A program made the position numbers and the translations under genes. Below, one piece after another: positions 24,988-37,080 of a stretch of 64,000 nt of DNA (positions are counted from its first letter, which is position 1; every line of letters begins with the position of its first letter). Origin of the DNA: Marsupella aquatica (taxonomy: Eukaryota > Marchantiophyta). The notes under the pieces are model-generated. The model worked only from the letters and a program-made list of their open reading frames with translations, did no database searches and was not told the origin of the DNA. Location: assembly GCA_973895155.1 (NCBI GenBank), contig OZ316897.1:12958001-13022000 (forward strand). Direction: 5' to 3'.

Positions 24988-25649
24988 ACCCTGAGTTAAA
25001 TCTACATCAAGTTAATGCTCCCCCACTTTCCCGGGGCGCCGTACACTGCCCGTCCCAATCCCCGATGCTGCTGCCCGCTCCAGCCCAAGTTTGGCAGAAC
25101 ATAAACCAATACTCTACGATTTAACGCATGCGTTCCGGTCCAATCGATTTTGCGCCATCGACTTCGGGTTTATGTTTTGGCACCCATCACTTTTTGTCGG
25201 CCGCTCCAGCCCGGTCTACTTTGTGTCATCAACTTTTTGAAAATAAGTGTTGCCAAGGCAACATAAACCACAACTCCATAGAGAATAAGTACTTGGCATA
25301 ACATAAACCAAGAGTCTAACAATCATGACTCTCAACCAAAGTATTAGGCTCGACTTGAACACTTAGATTCTATTACAAAATAGGTATGACTCCATCGGAA
25401 AGAAGTGTTGCCAGAACATAAACCATGACTCAATCCAGAAGAAGCATTTGGAAAAACATCAACCAAGACTCTAGAATCATGACTCTTAACTAAAATACTA
25501 GGTTGTGTCTAAATGCTTAGACTGTCTTACTAAACAAACATCACTCCCTTGGAAAGAAGTGTTGCCAAAACATTAATCACAAGTCCATAGAGGATAAGTA
25601 TTTGGCACAACATAAACCAAGACTCTATAAATCATGACTCTTAACCAAA
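24988..25649 (-). mobile_element. Truncated Mutator-like non-autonomous element
   Basis: The segment begins with the same terminal word, ACCCTGAGTTAAATCTACAT, as one end of the complete element at 37,081-38,079. By eye it matches that element's reverse complement closely for about 660 bp, from 38,079 back to about 37,426. Homology stops abruptly at CTTAACCAAA, so the second terminus is missing. No target-site duplication can therefore be shown. It has no coding capacity. Confidence 0.85.
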
Positions 25650-27062
25650 TACCATAGACTTAAATTTTTCCTGTTCATTATTACTTTTTTACATGTGTAC
25701 TTTTATTCTTGTACCTTATGTGCACAATTTTTCAATGTCAGGCTTCCTAATCAATGTCCTATTTATATTTGCCACAAAAAAATTAGATCACCTGTATTTC
25801 AGTAAAAAACTCAAACTTTTTACTAGAGGATAAAATACTTTTCATGTTCCAGGATGAGTATACTATATTATATGGGAAATCCATGAAGACATCTTGTAGA
25901 TACCACTTGTTTCCCCTAGAATCCCATGAAGATTTTCACTTTATAGGAGTAGAAGTTGTACTGTAGGCTAGATTGATAGCTTGTCTAGCATGGACCCACT
26001 GTTAGGTGCAGGACCCACTGTTAGGTGCAGTCCCCCGCCCCCCCCCACCTGTCCACTGGCTGGTCTTTTTGGGTTGTATGCTGCCCCTTTTGTGGTGGTT
26101 GAATTTTTTGTTTGGTTTCCTCTCTTTGGGTCTGTTTCCCTCCTGGTTCCGGCTTCCCGGTCCTTTAGGCCAAGGTTCCATGACCGTACGGAAGGGAGTC
26201 CCCGTCCGCGCGCCCTTCCCTCTCCCATAACTTGGGAGGCAGTCGGGGTACCCAGGCCACAGTCGCATGGGGTGACTGTGAGGGGGTACCCAGCACATTG
26301 TGCCCGTAGGCTGCCGGTTTCCACCCCGGCTGCATTCCAAAAATGTTCAGCCAGCCCCCCAGCCCCAAGCCCGACTACGAGACACCAGCCCAGCCCCAAG
26401 CGCAAGTGAAATGCCGACGCCATAGCTACAGCAAGCTCACGAGCTTTTGAGCTCGACATTGAGCTTCCACCATAGCTCCGTGATACCAAACGCCTCAATA
26501 GCGTAGCTCCGCATCTTCTCGCAAAGCCATTCCTACAGCGCGGCTTCATCCCAAACCCAGCCGGCCATTAATCTAGAGTTCTGCTGCGCTGCCATACCTA
26601 ACCGAAGAGTCGTTTTCAATTGGAATAATTGCCCACTCCAGCACATTCGTAGAATAGCAATGCAAGAGAGATCATTGTTTGACTCTTGGGATAGGGGGCT
26701 GCGCATGCAATCGACACTCATGGGAGGCTTGGAGTCCATGTTCACTATCTCAGCTACACTGTTCGAGTGAAAGTCTGATTCTGTACCACAGTCGAGACTC
26801 CCGGATCAGGTGCGTAAATTCCCTATCACTTAAATTGATATTTCAATACTACATTCAATGCATGCTGGCCTGTGTAATTAATCTGCAAAATGTGGTAACG
26901 AATCAGTTTGAGTAGTGCAATTCCATATTAAGGTCATTTGCATTTCATATTTGCTCTGTGTTTTGACTGTCCTTGTGAGTTTTCAAGCTTGGAATCCCGT
27001 TCTCAGAGTTTCTTGTTAATTTCAGGAGCATTGCAGGCATCCGATGTCATAGAAGAAATCCC

Positions 27063-28490
27063 ATGGCAGATGTGTATGAGCTTTCAGACCTCCCTGATCT
27101 TAATCAATCTATCCCCACTGTTGTTGCACAGACCAGACCCCCTCCACGAAGATTCCAATCTACTTCAGTGCCACATTCATTCCACTCAATACTTAGAACA
27201 CTTGCTTCTTTGATGGCCTCAATTGCCACTGTTGTGCAACTGATGATGCCTTACTTTGACAGTGGATCCTCTTATTTACTTGAGTCTAGTGACCATTGTC
27301 CAATCACCCAAGCAATGTTTTGTAGAGCCCTGTTATTTTCTCACATAGTGCCATGCTTTTTGCAAGCACTTGGGTTAGTCCATATTCGGCTGAGACAAGT
27401 TGTTGATCAGTGGTACATCAAACCAAGGACTCGACAGAGATTAATAATCTGGATTGATGAGACACCTTGGGAGGATCCACACCGATTTCAAGAGTTTTTC
27501 AGAATTAGCCCCTCTCTGTTTTTTTACTTATGTGAGATGCTGCATGATGATATGATCACAGACCCTCCTGTTTCACTTAGAATCTTGCCCAATCGACAGC
27601 TTTTGGTAATGAGACAAGTGGCTCTTGCATTGAGACGTCTAGCAACTAGTGATACTTTTTTGACTCTAGGTGAATTGTTTGGAGTTTCGAAGAGTTCTGC
27701 TGTGAAGGTTACTTGGAAATTTATTTACTCTCTACGGAGGAGGGCTGCACATGTCATTCGATGGCCAGACGAAGCAGGTCTTCTTGAAGTTAAACAGGGA
27801 TTTCAGGATAGATGGGGTTTTCCTAATTGTTGTGGAGCTATTGATGGCACTCACTTCCCTATAGAGTTACCATTTGGCGAGGACTCCACTCAATACTATG
27901 ACTGGAAACACAAGCTTTCAATCTCCATGCAAGCAATTTGTGATCAGAGATTGAGGTTTTTGGATGTATGTGGTGGATTGCCGGGAAGCATTCAGGATAC
28001 CAGATTAATGAGGATGTCCCGATTTTATTACCATGTCACACAATACCACACTCGATTGGTTGGGCCTCTATTTCGCTGTCAGGATGGCAGGATGTTGCAA
28101 GAGTACATCATTGGGGATGCAGGGTACCCTTTACTCCCTTGGCTTATTGTTCCTTTCGCTAGAGGTGTGTCTCAGCAGACTGCTGATTTTAATTACAAGT
28201 TGTCCAGTAGTAGAATGTGTGTGGAGCGAGCTTTCGGAAGGTTGAAAGGAACATGGAGAATTCTGAGCAGGGTATTGTGGAAGCCTCGAATTGAATGACT
28301 TGGGCCAATGATCTTTTCATGTTGTGTTCTTCATAATCTCATTATAGATAGGAATGATGGGCTGCCAAATGTTGTTTGGCAGCACTATCCACCTCACCCA
28401 CCAGGCTATGCAGGAGTGTTGCGTCCTAACCGAAGAGTCTATAGAGGGGGGCCTGAAGCAAGAATGGCTTTATTGGACCACGTAGGATAG
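27063..28490 (+). pseudogene. PIF/Harbinger transposase with in-frame stop
   Basis: This is the DDE transposase that cuts and inserts the element. From ATG 27063 the frame is open to a TGA at 28296-28298, giving 411 residues. The triad is complete: Asp261 in GAIDGTHF, Asp352 in IIGDAGYPLLPWL, Glu388 in RMCVERAFGRLKG; the last two are separated by 35 residues. Just after the TGA the same frame continues for 64 codons with MIFSCCVLHNLI, the CVLHN signature expected near the end of this family. A single nonsense change has therefore removed the C-terminal part. The rest is undamaged, so inactivation looks recent, or the shorter protein may still function. The upstream part may include a 5' leader with unmapped exons. 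Confidence 0.88.
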
Positions 28491-28740
28491 GGAAGCCTGT
28501 TCAATTGTCTGATGAGCAATTTTCTTCAATTTTGAAGCCATTGTAATCCAATCTATTTTATAATACCATGATTCTGTTTTTCAAAAAGCCTCCAGCACCA
28601 TTGATTTGATTTGATTTGAGTTGTACTTTACTTTGAATGTCACAATATCACAACTAAATAACATGCAGAAAAGCTTGTACAAATGAAATGTTTCTGCAAT
28701 AGCTCACAGTATTAATCTCAAGAAAATTGTCCATACATTA

Positions 28741-28868
28741 GTTGAAGGTTACAAAATGTCAAAATATCTTCTGTAGGTGCGAAAATGGTTACAAATGTCA
28801 AAATATCTTCTGCAGGTGCGAGAATGGCTACAAAATGTCACAATATCTTCTGCAGGTGCGAAAATGGT
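28741..28868. repeat. Short tandem repeat, 3 copies of about 40 bp
   Basis: Three near-identical copies of a unit containing GTCAAAATATCTTCTGCAGG and GCGAAAATGG lie between the two convergent Harbinger genes. Confidence 0.8.
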
Positions 28869-28985
28869 GCTAATCAAACACTACTTCTATCCATGATCTG
28901 TTTCAGAATTTTCTAGCCTGTATTTCTCACTTCTTTGTACAGACATCAGTCGATGGCAGTAATTAATCTCAAGAAAAAAAACTAG

Positions 28986-30029
28986 TCAAGTCTCTGTCGA
29001 CTGCCTCAATCCATCAGCAAGGTACCGAACAGAATTTGCAATGAATGACAGAGTTTTGGCAACATCTATCCCTGTTTGTCGGGCAGAGCGAGTCACTTCA
29101 GCTTGGGCTAATAAGGTATCCATGTGTCTCTTGTTGTTAAATGTGAGCAGCTCATTGTGCTCCTCTCTTCTTGCCATACGATCCTCTGCAATTGCTTTGA
29201 CAAAATGCTCAATCACTTTGTGCATCTCATCTCGAGTCCGCTCAGATGCCTTCTTTCTTTTCCAGCCCCGGGTGGTTGATGGATCAGCATCTCCTTGTCC
29301 AGTGACAGAGGAGGCTGGGCTTCTCCCCATGGGGCTTGGATTGGGGGAGCTGGTCGGCTGAGAGGGTGTGGACCGGTCTCTAGTCTCATAAGCAGGAGTT
29401 GGTGTATCACGGGTGCTCGATGGTGGTACATATGAGATATCCAAAGGATCTACATCTGAATCTAGGTCCTCAGATGCAGCAGTAGGGCTTTGGCCATTTG
29501 TGTCACCTCCACCAAAGTCTGAATTGGTAGTGGACCATGGTTGGGATTCAGGATTTGTGTCTGGTGTTGGGTCCATGGATCGTCTAATAGCTTCTTCAGC
29601 CTCAGCATCTGCTGTGCTGTCCACATACTGATTCGGGTTTGGATTGACTGCTCTATTGGCAGGGACAAACACCACCATAGCCTCATAAATTTCTTCCTGG
29701 AAAGTAGCAGGTAAGCTTCTATCCTTCTTTTCAGATCTAGACAGTTGAAAGTACCCATCACCACCAGATGGAGTGTGGGCCTGGAAATCAAAAATCTTTT
29801 TGAAATCGGTCAGTAATTTCTCCCACCTTTTCTTGCATAGCTTCCAGCCCCTGTGAACATTGTTGGTCTTGCACATGTCTTCAATGTCCTTCCACCTTTG
29901 CTCAGCTGTCCGAATTCGTTCTCTAGATGAATCCAGTTGAGCTTGATCTTGCTGGTATTTCTTGCTATCTACCAGCACCAGAAGTTCTCTTGTGTCCCAT
30001 TGAGCAGAAGCTCGTCTATCCTCTGCCAT
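28986..30029 (-). CDS. Trihelix/Myb-SANT-like accessory protein of the Harbinger element
   Basis: In PIF/Harbinger elements a second Myb-like protein binds the element's DNA and helps bring the transposase into the nucleus. This 347-residue frame has an N-terminal trihelix-type domain at about residues 8-85 with the three expected tryptophans (W11, W46, W69) and a basic third helix (CKKRWEKLLTDFKKIF). A long Ser/Thr/Pro/Asp-rich linker follows, then a basic patch (GWKRKKASERTR) and a helical C-terminus. I chose ATG 30029; two further codons upstream open only on TTG. It is convergent with the transposase and has no stop or frameshift, unlike its partner. Confidence 0.85.
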   Translation of the reverse strand: MAEDRRASAQWDTRELLVLVDSKKYQQDQAQLDSSRERIRTAEQRWKDIEDMCKTNNVHRGWKLCKKRWEKLLTDFKKIFDFQAHTPSGGDGYFQLSRSEKKDRSLPATFQEEIYEAMVVFVPANRAVNPNPNQYVDSTADAEAEEAIRRSMDPTPDTNPESQPWSTTNSDFGGGDTNGQSPTAASEDLDSDVDPLDISYVPPSSTRDTPTPAYETRDRSTPSQPTSSPNPSPMGRSPASSVTGQGDADPSTTRGWKRKKASERTRDEMHKVIEHFVKAIAEDRMARREEHNELLTFNNKRHMDTLLAQAEVTRSARQTGIDVAKTLSFIANSVRYLADGLRQSTET

Positions 30030-30895
30030 CTGCAAACTCAGCCAAACACTACATATATTTACTTCAATTCAAGTGTTTTAAAATTTCTGTTCTCTGTTCT
30101 GCATGGGACGATTTAACAAAAGGGGAATTGAATACTACAATATAGTCTTTACTAGTAGAATTATTTATTACTAGCAGTCTGTACAAGCTCTTTGCAATAT
30201 CAGAGTAGTACCATTGATTTCTATAGAGGATTTCTAACAGCCACGCACATTGCAATTCGACAGGATTCTGAACACTGCAGATTGAAAACATTTGGATTCA
30301 CAAGTATTCACAATGGTCCATCCACATTCAAGGTTTGCAAGAGCATACATTGAAGTCCACTTGACAAAGCGTTGATGGATCAGTCCTGGTAATCAGGCCC
30401 ACAAGCAAGAGATTTTATTACCCAGCACAAGCAAAAGCAGAGCTCCGGATGAATCCACAATCTATGAATCGAATGAAAGGAACGCTTTATTTCAAGGCAT
30501 GGACAAGCTATCGCAACAGGAGCAGAAATAGCTATGGCAGCAGCAGCAACATCAATACCTTCGGTGGAAGCCGCAGAACAAGGTCGAAGGTCGAAGGTCG
30601 AAAAAGCTATGGTGGGAGATAATGTGCAATTTTTTTTGCGCCAAACGGAACGCCAGGGCTGCGGGTTTGCGGGACTCAAACTTGGGCGACAGGGCTCCCC
30701 CTCCTCCCCAACTCCCCGCACTCCCCTCCCGGCCGCTCCTCAGTACGGCCCCTGTGTGGCAGGCGGCCCGACATCCCTGGGCATTCCGTGCACCGGGCAG
30801 TCCCTGCCCGTACGTGCATGGAACCCCGCTCTTAGGCTTTTGGACCTTTGGTCTGCTAGGGTGCCCAGTTGCCCGCCCCTTCTTGCATGCCACTC

Positions 30896-32194
30896 GTGTT
30901 GTATGTAGGCTTTTTGAATGGAATTCAATTAAGTTAAGTTTTTCCAGACCAAAAACAAAAGGTGAAGAGTGCCCTGTCGAATGCAGGTCGGAAATGTGTG
31001 AGTGAATGTTTGAACGATTCTGGAGTCTTGATTCCCGAGTCTCTGGGCGGTGCAGGTACACAACAGAGCACCTGGATTCTGTTGTCAGATTTAGATTTAG
31101 GGTAAGACAATGGGCGCAACTACCAAAAACTTCATACAATCATTTAATGACTTTAGAAGGATCCCCAGTCCCCATAGGCATGACCAACCACAATCATTTT
31201 GCCATGAGATTAACAGAAGATCCGCCTAGTATTTCACCTAATCTTAAGGACACTGCACAGTCAAATTTGCATTATTTTGTTACCCTAGAGATTTCTTCCT
31301 AAATAATGATTTCAACGCAATTTGTCTTCCATTGGACTCCAATGTTCATGGAAGCAGGGACGGACACCTCCATGTTTGACAAAAGGCTCAGATTTTGGAT
31401 CCTGATGGACTGCAGCAAAAATTCTATATCTGCTCATATAGCATAAATTATGTAGATGAGTAACATGTGAAAATGCGACAAGAAAACAGGTAGCTGATCA
31501 TGTTTGAAAATTTGTAGGTCTGCTAGCTCTCACTAAAATTTGACTACGGTAGGCTCATTGCAAAAATCTTTCCGAGCAGTTGCAATTGAACTCAAACCTG
31601 CTTCAAATATTTTGGAAGTGTAAAGTTCACAATGAGTGAGTGAGTGAGCTTTAGAAATTCATAATTCTCTCATTTGGAAACTAGAGCTTTCATACTAATA
31701 TTTTTGAAAAAACCTTTCCAAGCTGGTTCTAAGTAGCCCAAGAAGGTCCGATTTCACTCCATAGAAAGGGAGATATTATAGGTCAAACTTTTGCGGTTGG
31801 AAATCCAATGGGTTGTCTGCAAAGTCATGCTGGGTGCGTTTAATGTGTTATGAATGGAAGATTTGTAAATAAAATCTGGGGTGTTCTTCACGTATCGTCA
31901 ACCATGTCTTGGGCTTGTGCAAATTTTTCGTGTATGGTGGAGGCCTTATTGTTGGTCCAGTTGGATATTAACTGACTTCTTTTGGCAGCATGTGTCGGTT
32001 GCACTAGGGTGGGCTCCGGTAGTCACTATTCTTTGTCATGACAAGGTGGTTGATTTTAGGGTCTCTAGTAAAAATGCTATTTGTGAACTCATGCGCAATT
32101 TACTCAAGAGATGTACCAGATATGTTTTTCAGGTTATTGCTCAACGGGGTTTTAATTATAGGCCAGGGAATGAATTGAAAGAATCCATTAAGCG
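30896..32194. other. Intergenic, no supported gene
   Basis: Only short frames without motifs are present. A GTGAGTGAGTGAGTGAG microsatellite lies near 31,633. The segment 31,500-31,860 reads as repetitive-type, pyrimidine-poor DNA, but I found no second copy in the window. Confidence 0.4.
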
Positions 32195-33400
32195 TGTAAA
32201 TTTCTTAGTTTCTTCAATCGCATTATGAGCAGTAGTTGTAACTTTACAACTTTTTGGAATTTTGGCCACTGTTGTTGAAGCTCCGCCAACGGAGCTTGGC
32301 GGAGCTTGGGACATTGACTTGGCAATGCTGACATAAAGGCCACCAGGGTGAAGAGATCTCTTTCCTGACGGGGGCTGGAATGTTGGATCATTTATCCTTG
32401 TCTTGTCCAAGCGGCCGCGCGTTAGATCTGGGTCCGATGAGAGGTCCCGAGGGGGCCAATCAAGGAACCTTGGAGGGCAGGGTTCTGTAGCTGCTGCTTT
32501 TAGGGGAATTGAACGACCCATTTAGACAGATTTCTCACAGCACAACGTGGTCTAGATTAGAGAATGTAAGTCTTCAGAGCGGGATCGATCCTCCACTAGC
32601 CCGGATATGGGTGCCGCCAATTCGGATTACTGGAGCCGAACACATCGACCTTTAAGACTCTGGATGGATTGCACTGAATAGTCCATCGCCGGGTGATTGT
32701 GCTTTCCATAGCTTTGCCCGATTGCAACGGGTATTGAAAACTTTTAGATCTTTAGACTCAGGTGTGACTTACTCTCGAAGTGAAACAATAAACCGCATAT
32801 TTAGGGATCTGACGCCTGCAGCAACAAACGAACAACCGACTAAGGTCAATCTCCTCGTGGGAAATCGGATTACAATCGTAAGGGCCAACTCGAATGTGAG
32901 AGCAGCCGTATGTTTTGCAGCCCTTTGCCCTCGCAACAGTTTCGTAAAAAGCCTATCTACTCCTTCTTTGAATATCAAACGTGTCATGTGTGCGGCTGAG
33001 GCTGAGTTCATAACTCAGCTTGCTTGCTTTACTGTATTAGTAAAAGCCCCGGATCTACAAGGGCAGGAAAGTTTCCTGCCCTTGCCTCGGAATGGAAGGA
33101 GAATGTGTCCTGTGTGCGACTGGGTTCGGCTGAGTTCGTAAAGCTTTTCTGCTCTATTCGTCGATCAAAGCTCGGGCCCTGCAGAGTTTCCGGCCCTAGC
33201 CTTCGTAAATGCAAGGATCAAAAAACCTGAGGAAGAACTTGGGCAATTCAAACTCAACTTATTTAGGATCGGGTCGGCAGGAGATTAGGAATATCTGCTA
33301 CTAATGTGGCTGCAATGAAAGATTCCAGCCATCACACAAGAGAACGCTTCCGATCGAGCGTCTAAACTGTTTCCCCTTAAGATTGTGTGGCACTGTACTA
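32195..33400. repeat. Segmental duplication, copy D
   Basis: About 1.2 kb is closely similar, in the same orientation and with small indels, to about 41,033-42,210. Shared landmarks include a NotI-like GCGGCCGCGCGTTAGATCTG, GGGCAGGGTTCTGTAGCTGC and AAACAATAAACCGCATATTTAG. The minus strand carries a coding-like fragment (NDPTFQP then GKRSL) that recurs in other copies, but every frame is broken. It is probably a decayed part of the duplicated locus on the right. Confidence 0.85.
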
Positions 33401-35424
33401 TATTGTATGTGCACATGCAGCTAGGGCACAGTAGAAATTCCTTTTAGTTTGTAATCCTGCAGTCACGTAATAGACTGATTAGTCACGTAATTTCTCTACT
33501 TTCCATTGAAAATGATGAATTTCTTAAGATCACTACATCACTCACTTCCACTATACGCTTCCAAAAGCTTTTTAGCAGTTAAGTTTGACATTTAGTATCT
33601 CTCTAGCTATCCTGTCAAAATCTTATTTTGTTGGGTTTTTTAGCAGAAACATCCTTCCAATGAACCTAATGTTGCCAACTTTCATTGAGAATTGAGGGAC
33701 CTACAAATTTCCAAAGATGAGTGTCTTGTTTTCTTGCCACATTCCACTCATCCACTTAATGTGTACTATATCATGAGCGGAAAGAGGGTGCAGATCCATT
33801 TGGATTACAGAAATCCATCTGAGTCATTTGGCAAACTGTGGAGGTCTGTCTGGGCTTCAACACTTCAATCAAAGAAGATTCTTGATTGAAAGGGAGATAT
33901 AGAGTCAAATGAAATACTATTTTGCCTAAATGATTGTTTAGGATGAAGGATGATCTTGAGGCTAATAAATACTAATTAGCTTGTGCTATTTGTGACCTTA
34001 GTGTTAGGTTCCCGGTCAGGTTTTAAAATGTGACACCTCCATACAATGTATTATGTCACTCCATATATATCATGTATCTGGCTGTCAATTTTTGATGTGC
34101 AATTACCGGAAGCTTAGGTTGCGTACCAGGAGGAGTCACTCATGTTGTCACCTCGCCTCTGGCCAACAATTTTATGTGCAACTAGCCTCAACTACTGGTT
34201 CTTTGAACTTGAATAGAGGAGAGGACAATAAAAATGTCAACAAAATATATTTACTCATCTCATTCTTTGAACTTGGTTAATGAAATGATAAAAAAAACCA
34301 TCATGTCTAGCCCCATCATCAGGTCATCAGGGCGGAACAAAAGCCTGAGTGGATGGACTGGCACGTTTGCCCTGGTTATCTCCATGGACTGTGATGGGGG
34401 ACATACCATTTTACACCTAATCATGAGATAATTCAACTGCAAATGGATGATAAATTCTCTCATTATTTGTTCATCTACATTTATGTCAGTCTAAACATTA
34501 TGTGTTTACCTCAAAGCCAAATTGAAAATGTAAATGGAAGAGTGAAGATGCACATTTAAAATCTTCCGTAGCTCCGCAACAGCAAAGTACTCAAAACATT
34601 CCTTGTAACATGAGCAGCGCTATATGAAAAATATGATTTCTGGTAGCTTTATTTCCAAAAAATTACTTGTAGTTTTTCTCTGAGAAATTTCAGTAGCCCT
34701 CTCTGAAAAATTGAATTCATCAACTCCCCCAAAAAATTCTCAAGTAGCTCTATAGCAATAGATTAATAAAAATACTATTTATAACAAGAACAATGGTCTC
34801 TAAAAATAGTATTCCCACAACAATGCTTATGAAAATTGGAATTTACTTGGCTCCACAATGAAAAACTTACTATAATCCCAATAACAAGAGCAATGCTCTA
34901 TAAAAAACAACATCATGTAAAAACATTTTTGGAAGTTGTATAGTCATTCCATAAACTATCAATGCACTAGAATCTCAAAAACATAGATAGAACAATTGTA
35001 ATTTATTTATGAAAAATTGAGTTTATTTGGGTTTTAGATTTGACCCCCTAACGTCCTTGGTGGGAATTGTTTCCTTGGTTCATGAGTTATTGTGTTACTT
35101 TTATCCCCCTTTTTGTAGGGCTTATAAACATAAAAATATATTTTTGAGTAAATTAAATTCATTTGGTTTTTATCATTAAGCAAAATTACTTGAGGCGGTA
35201 TGAGTAAAATGTGAAGCACTCAATCTACTCAAAATGTCATCTCCCATGAAGGTTAGATAAGGTATTTATATAAGTACCTAAATGTGCTTTATATTATATT
35301 TTTTTATTAAACTCTAAAATAATGGTTAGAATAACTTCATTGAGGGGAAAGAGTTGGAAGAATGAAGCGCTGCCTTAAATTAAAGTGCTTTGGAATTTGT
35401 CAATGCATCTTTAAGACAAAAACG
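33401..35424. other. Intergenic, no supported gene
   Basis: AT-rich DNA. A palindromic word GAGCAATGCTC near 34,884-34,900 is shared with a cluster near 45,060-45,295. No coding or RNA feature could be supported. Confidence 0.4.
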
Positions 35425-35572
35425 GTGACATAGTTTACTGACAAGTAAAATACTCGGGCAGAGGTGGTGACATAGTTTACTGACAAGGTCAGTAAAATAC
35501 TGGGGCAGAGGTGGTGACATAGTTTACTGACAAAGTCAGTAAATACTGGGGCAGAGGTGATGATTTGGTTAT
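35425..35572. repeat. Short tandem repeat, 3 copies of about 55 bp
   Basis: Three copies of GTGACATAGTTTACTGACAA followed by a variable AAGTCAGTAAA and CTGGGGCAGAGGTG lie in a row. Confidence 0.85.
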
Positions 35573-35619
35573 TTAAAGTGTACTCATATGACAAAAGTGT
35601 AAAAAACAATATTCAAACA

Positions 35620-35760
35620 TATTTTTACGGACCCCACTAGAGGTCCCTTCCAAAATTCCTGGCACCAGAGCATGCCACGTTAACAACAACAGCAACAAAC
35701 TCGTCGGTTTTGTGAATAAAACTTATAGTTTTCATTCGTGTTTGTGTCAATTTGAGTGTA
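35620..35760. repeat. Dispersed repeat family R2, copy 2
   Basis: The same ordered words as at 11,205-11,380 are present (TTTACGGACCCC, CCTTCCAAAATTCCTGGCACCA, CGTGTTTGTG), with more divergence between them. Confidence 0.6.
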
Positions 35761-36639
35761 AATTTTGGGACACCGTGCCATAAAAAGAAAAGTAAAAACA
35801 TTGGAAATGCAAAGAGCAAGACGATTAAAACATTTCCAATTTTAAAACTTAAATTCAAAGATTTATAAAAAGTAATTTTCATATAATAAATAATGACTAA
35901 TAACTAACTTGATAACTTCCTTGTTAAACTACAACTCCCGGTATGTAACTACCTCTCGTATTGTACGACCATTAATGCTGGGAAGAGCACATAGAAACCC
36001 AGGATCGGGGAGGAGGAATGGCTGGAATCTTGACGGTTCATCGAATTTTATACTCAAAACTATTTACTCATTCTCAAAACAAAAATTACCCAGTCTTAGA
36101 TCTCATTGAGATCTTTCTTTTGCACCCTAGATCGCCTTCTAACATGGATGAATCAGATTTCTAGAGGCATTACAAAATGGACGGCAAAGATCGTAAAATC
36201 AACAAAATCGACGGCTAGGAAGGCTTGGATTTGTTTAATTTTTCATTTGAAAAATATTGACCCATTTGTAAAACGGACAGAACCCATCCATAGATCTATT
36301 TGAGATCTTTCTTTTGAGCCATAGATTGGCCATTATGATGAACGGACGAGATTTCCGGAAATAAGAAATGGAGACGTCTCAGATCGACTCTTCCCCCTGA
36401 TTTTATTAGCCAAGGGGTCCACGAACTAATTATATTTCAGTCAAGTCTTGGTTTATCCATGAGAGCTTCATGGAGCAGGTCCATCCTGGCTTTGACTTCC
36501 ATCAGGGCCAGTATATAAAATTAGCGGATATTAGGTTACATACCAAGTGGTAGACCTCGGCAGTCCAGGTCTTTGCTGCTACAATACGGTCAGAATGCCA
36601 ATCGTCGTGGTTTCTGCTACTGTAAAGTCTAATCCAGCG

Positions 36640-36996
36640 GGCAGCATGCGACAAAAAGAGCAAAAAGAGTAAGGGAGGCAGTCGACAAAAAGAGCAAAAA
36701 GAGTAAGGGAGCAAAAAGAGTAAGGAAAAGTGTGACATTGAAAAACAGTCGGACAGCAAGTGCGGGCAGCATGCGACAAAAAGAGCAAAAAGAGTAAGGG
36801 AGCAAAAAGAGTAAGGGAGGCAGTCGGACAGCAAGTGCGACAAAAAGAGCAAAAAGAGTAAGGGAGGCAGTCGGACAGCAAGTGCGGGCAGCACGCAACA
36901 AAAAGAGCAAAAAGAGTAAGGGAGAAAAAAGAGTAAGGGAGGCAGTCAAGTGCGGGCAGCACGCGACAAAAAGAGCAAAAAGAGTAAGGGAAGCTC
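36640..36996. repeat. Minisatellite of mixed purine-rich units
   Basis: Units combining GACAAAAAGAGCAAAAAGAG, TAAGGGAGGCAGTCGGACAG and CAAGTGCGGGCAGCAYGC are reiterated in varying order. Phenylalanine/leucine-rich minus-strand frames of up to 167 residues across it only translate the repeat. It ends about 85 bp left of the Mutator-like insertion. Confidence 0.9.
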
Positions 36997-37080
36997 TTTA
37001 TGAGCCTCAATCTTGTCTTTCGTCCTGAAACCAAAGTAACAAAGCACCCACTAGTCCACCTCCTATAGGAGCACAACATC

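Larger units (their letters stand above)
25985..30895. mobile_element. PIF/Harbinger transposon, two genes (approximate ends)
   Basis: A Harbinger transposase on the plus strand and a trihelix/Myb-like gene on the minus strand converge, the standard two-gene layout of plant PIF/Harbinger elements. GC-rich blocks at about 26,000-26,410 and 30,640-30,895 flank them and look like element ends. Short matches such as CCACCATAGCT occur inverted near both sides. I could not define exact terminal inverted repeats or a 3-bp target duplication, so the borders are estimates. A 19-bp direct repeat (GGACCCACTGTTAGGTGCA, twice) lies at about 25,991-26,028. Confidence 0.75.

Noticed and set aside
25968-26549. 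193-residue minus-strand frame and overlapping frames at the left end of the Harbinger element
   Set aside because: GC-rich terminal region with five overlapping open frames on both strands and no motif; best explained by composition.
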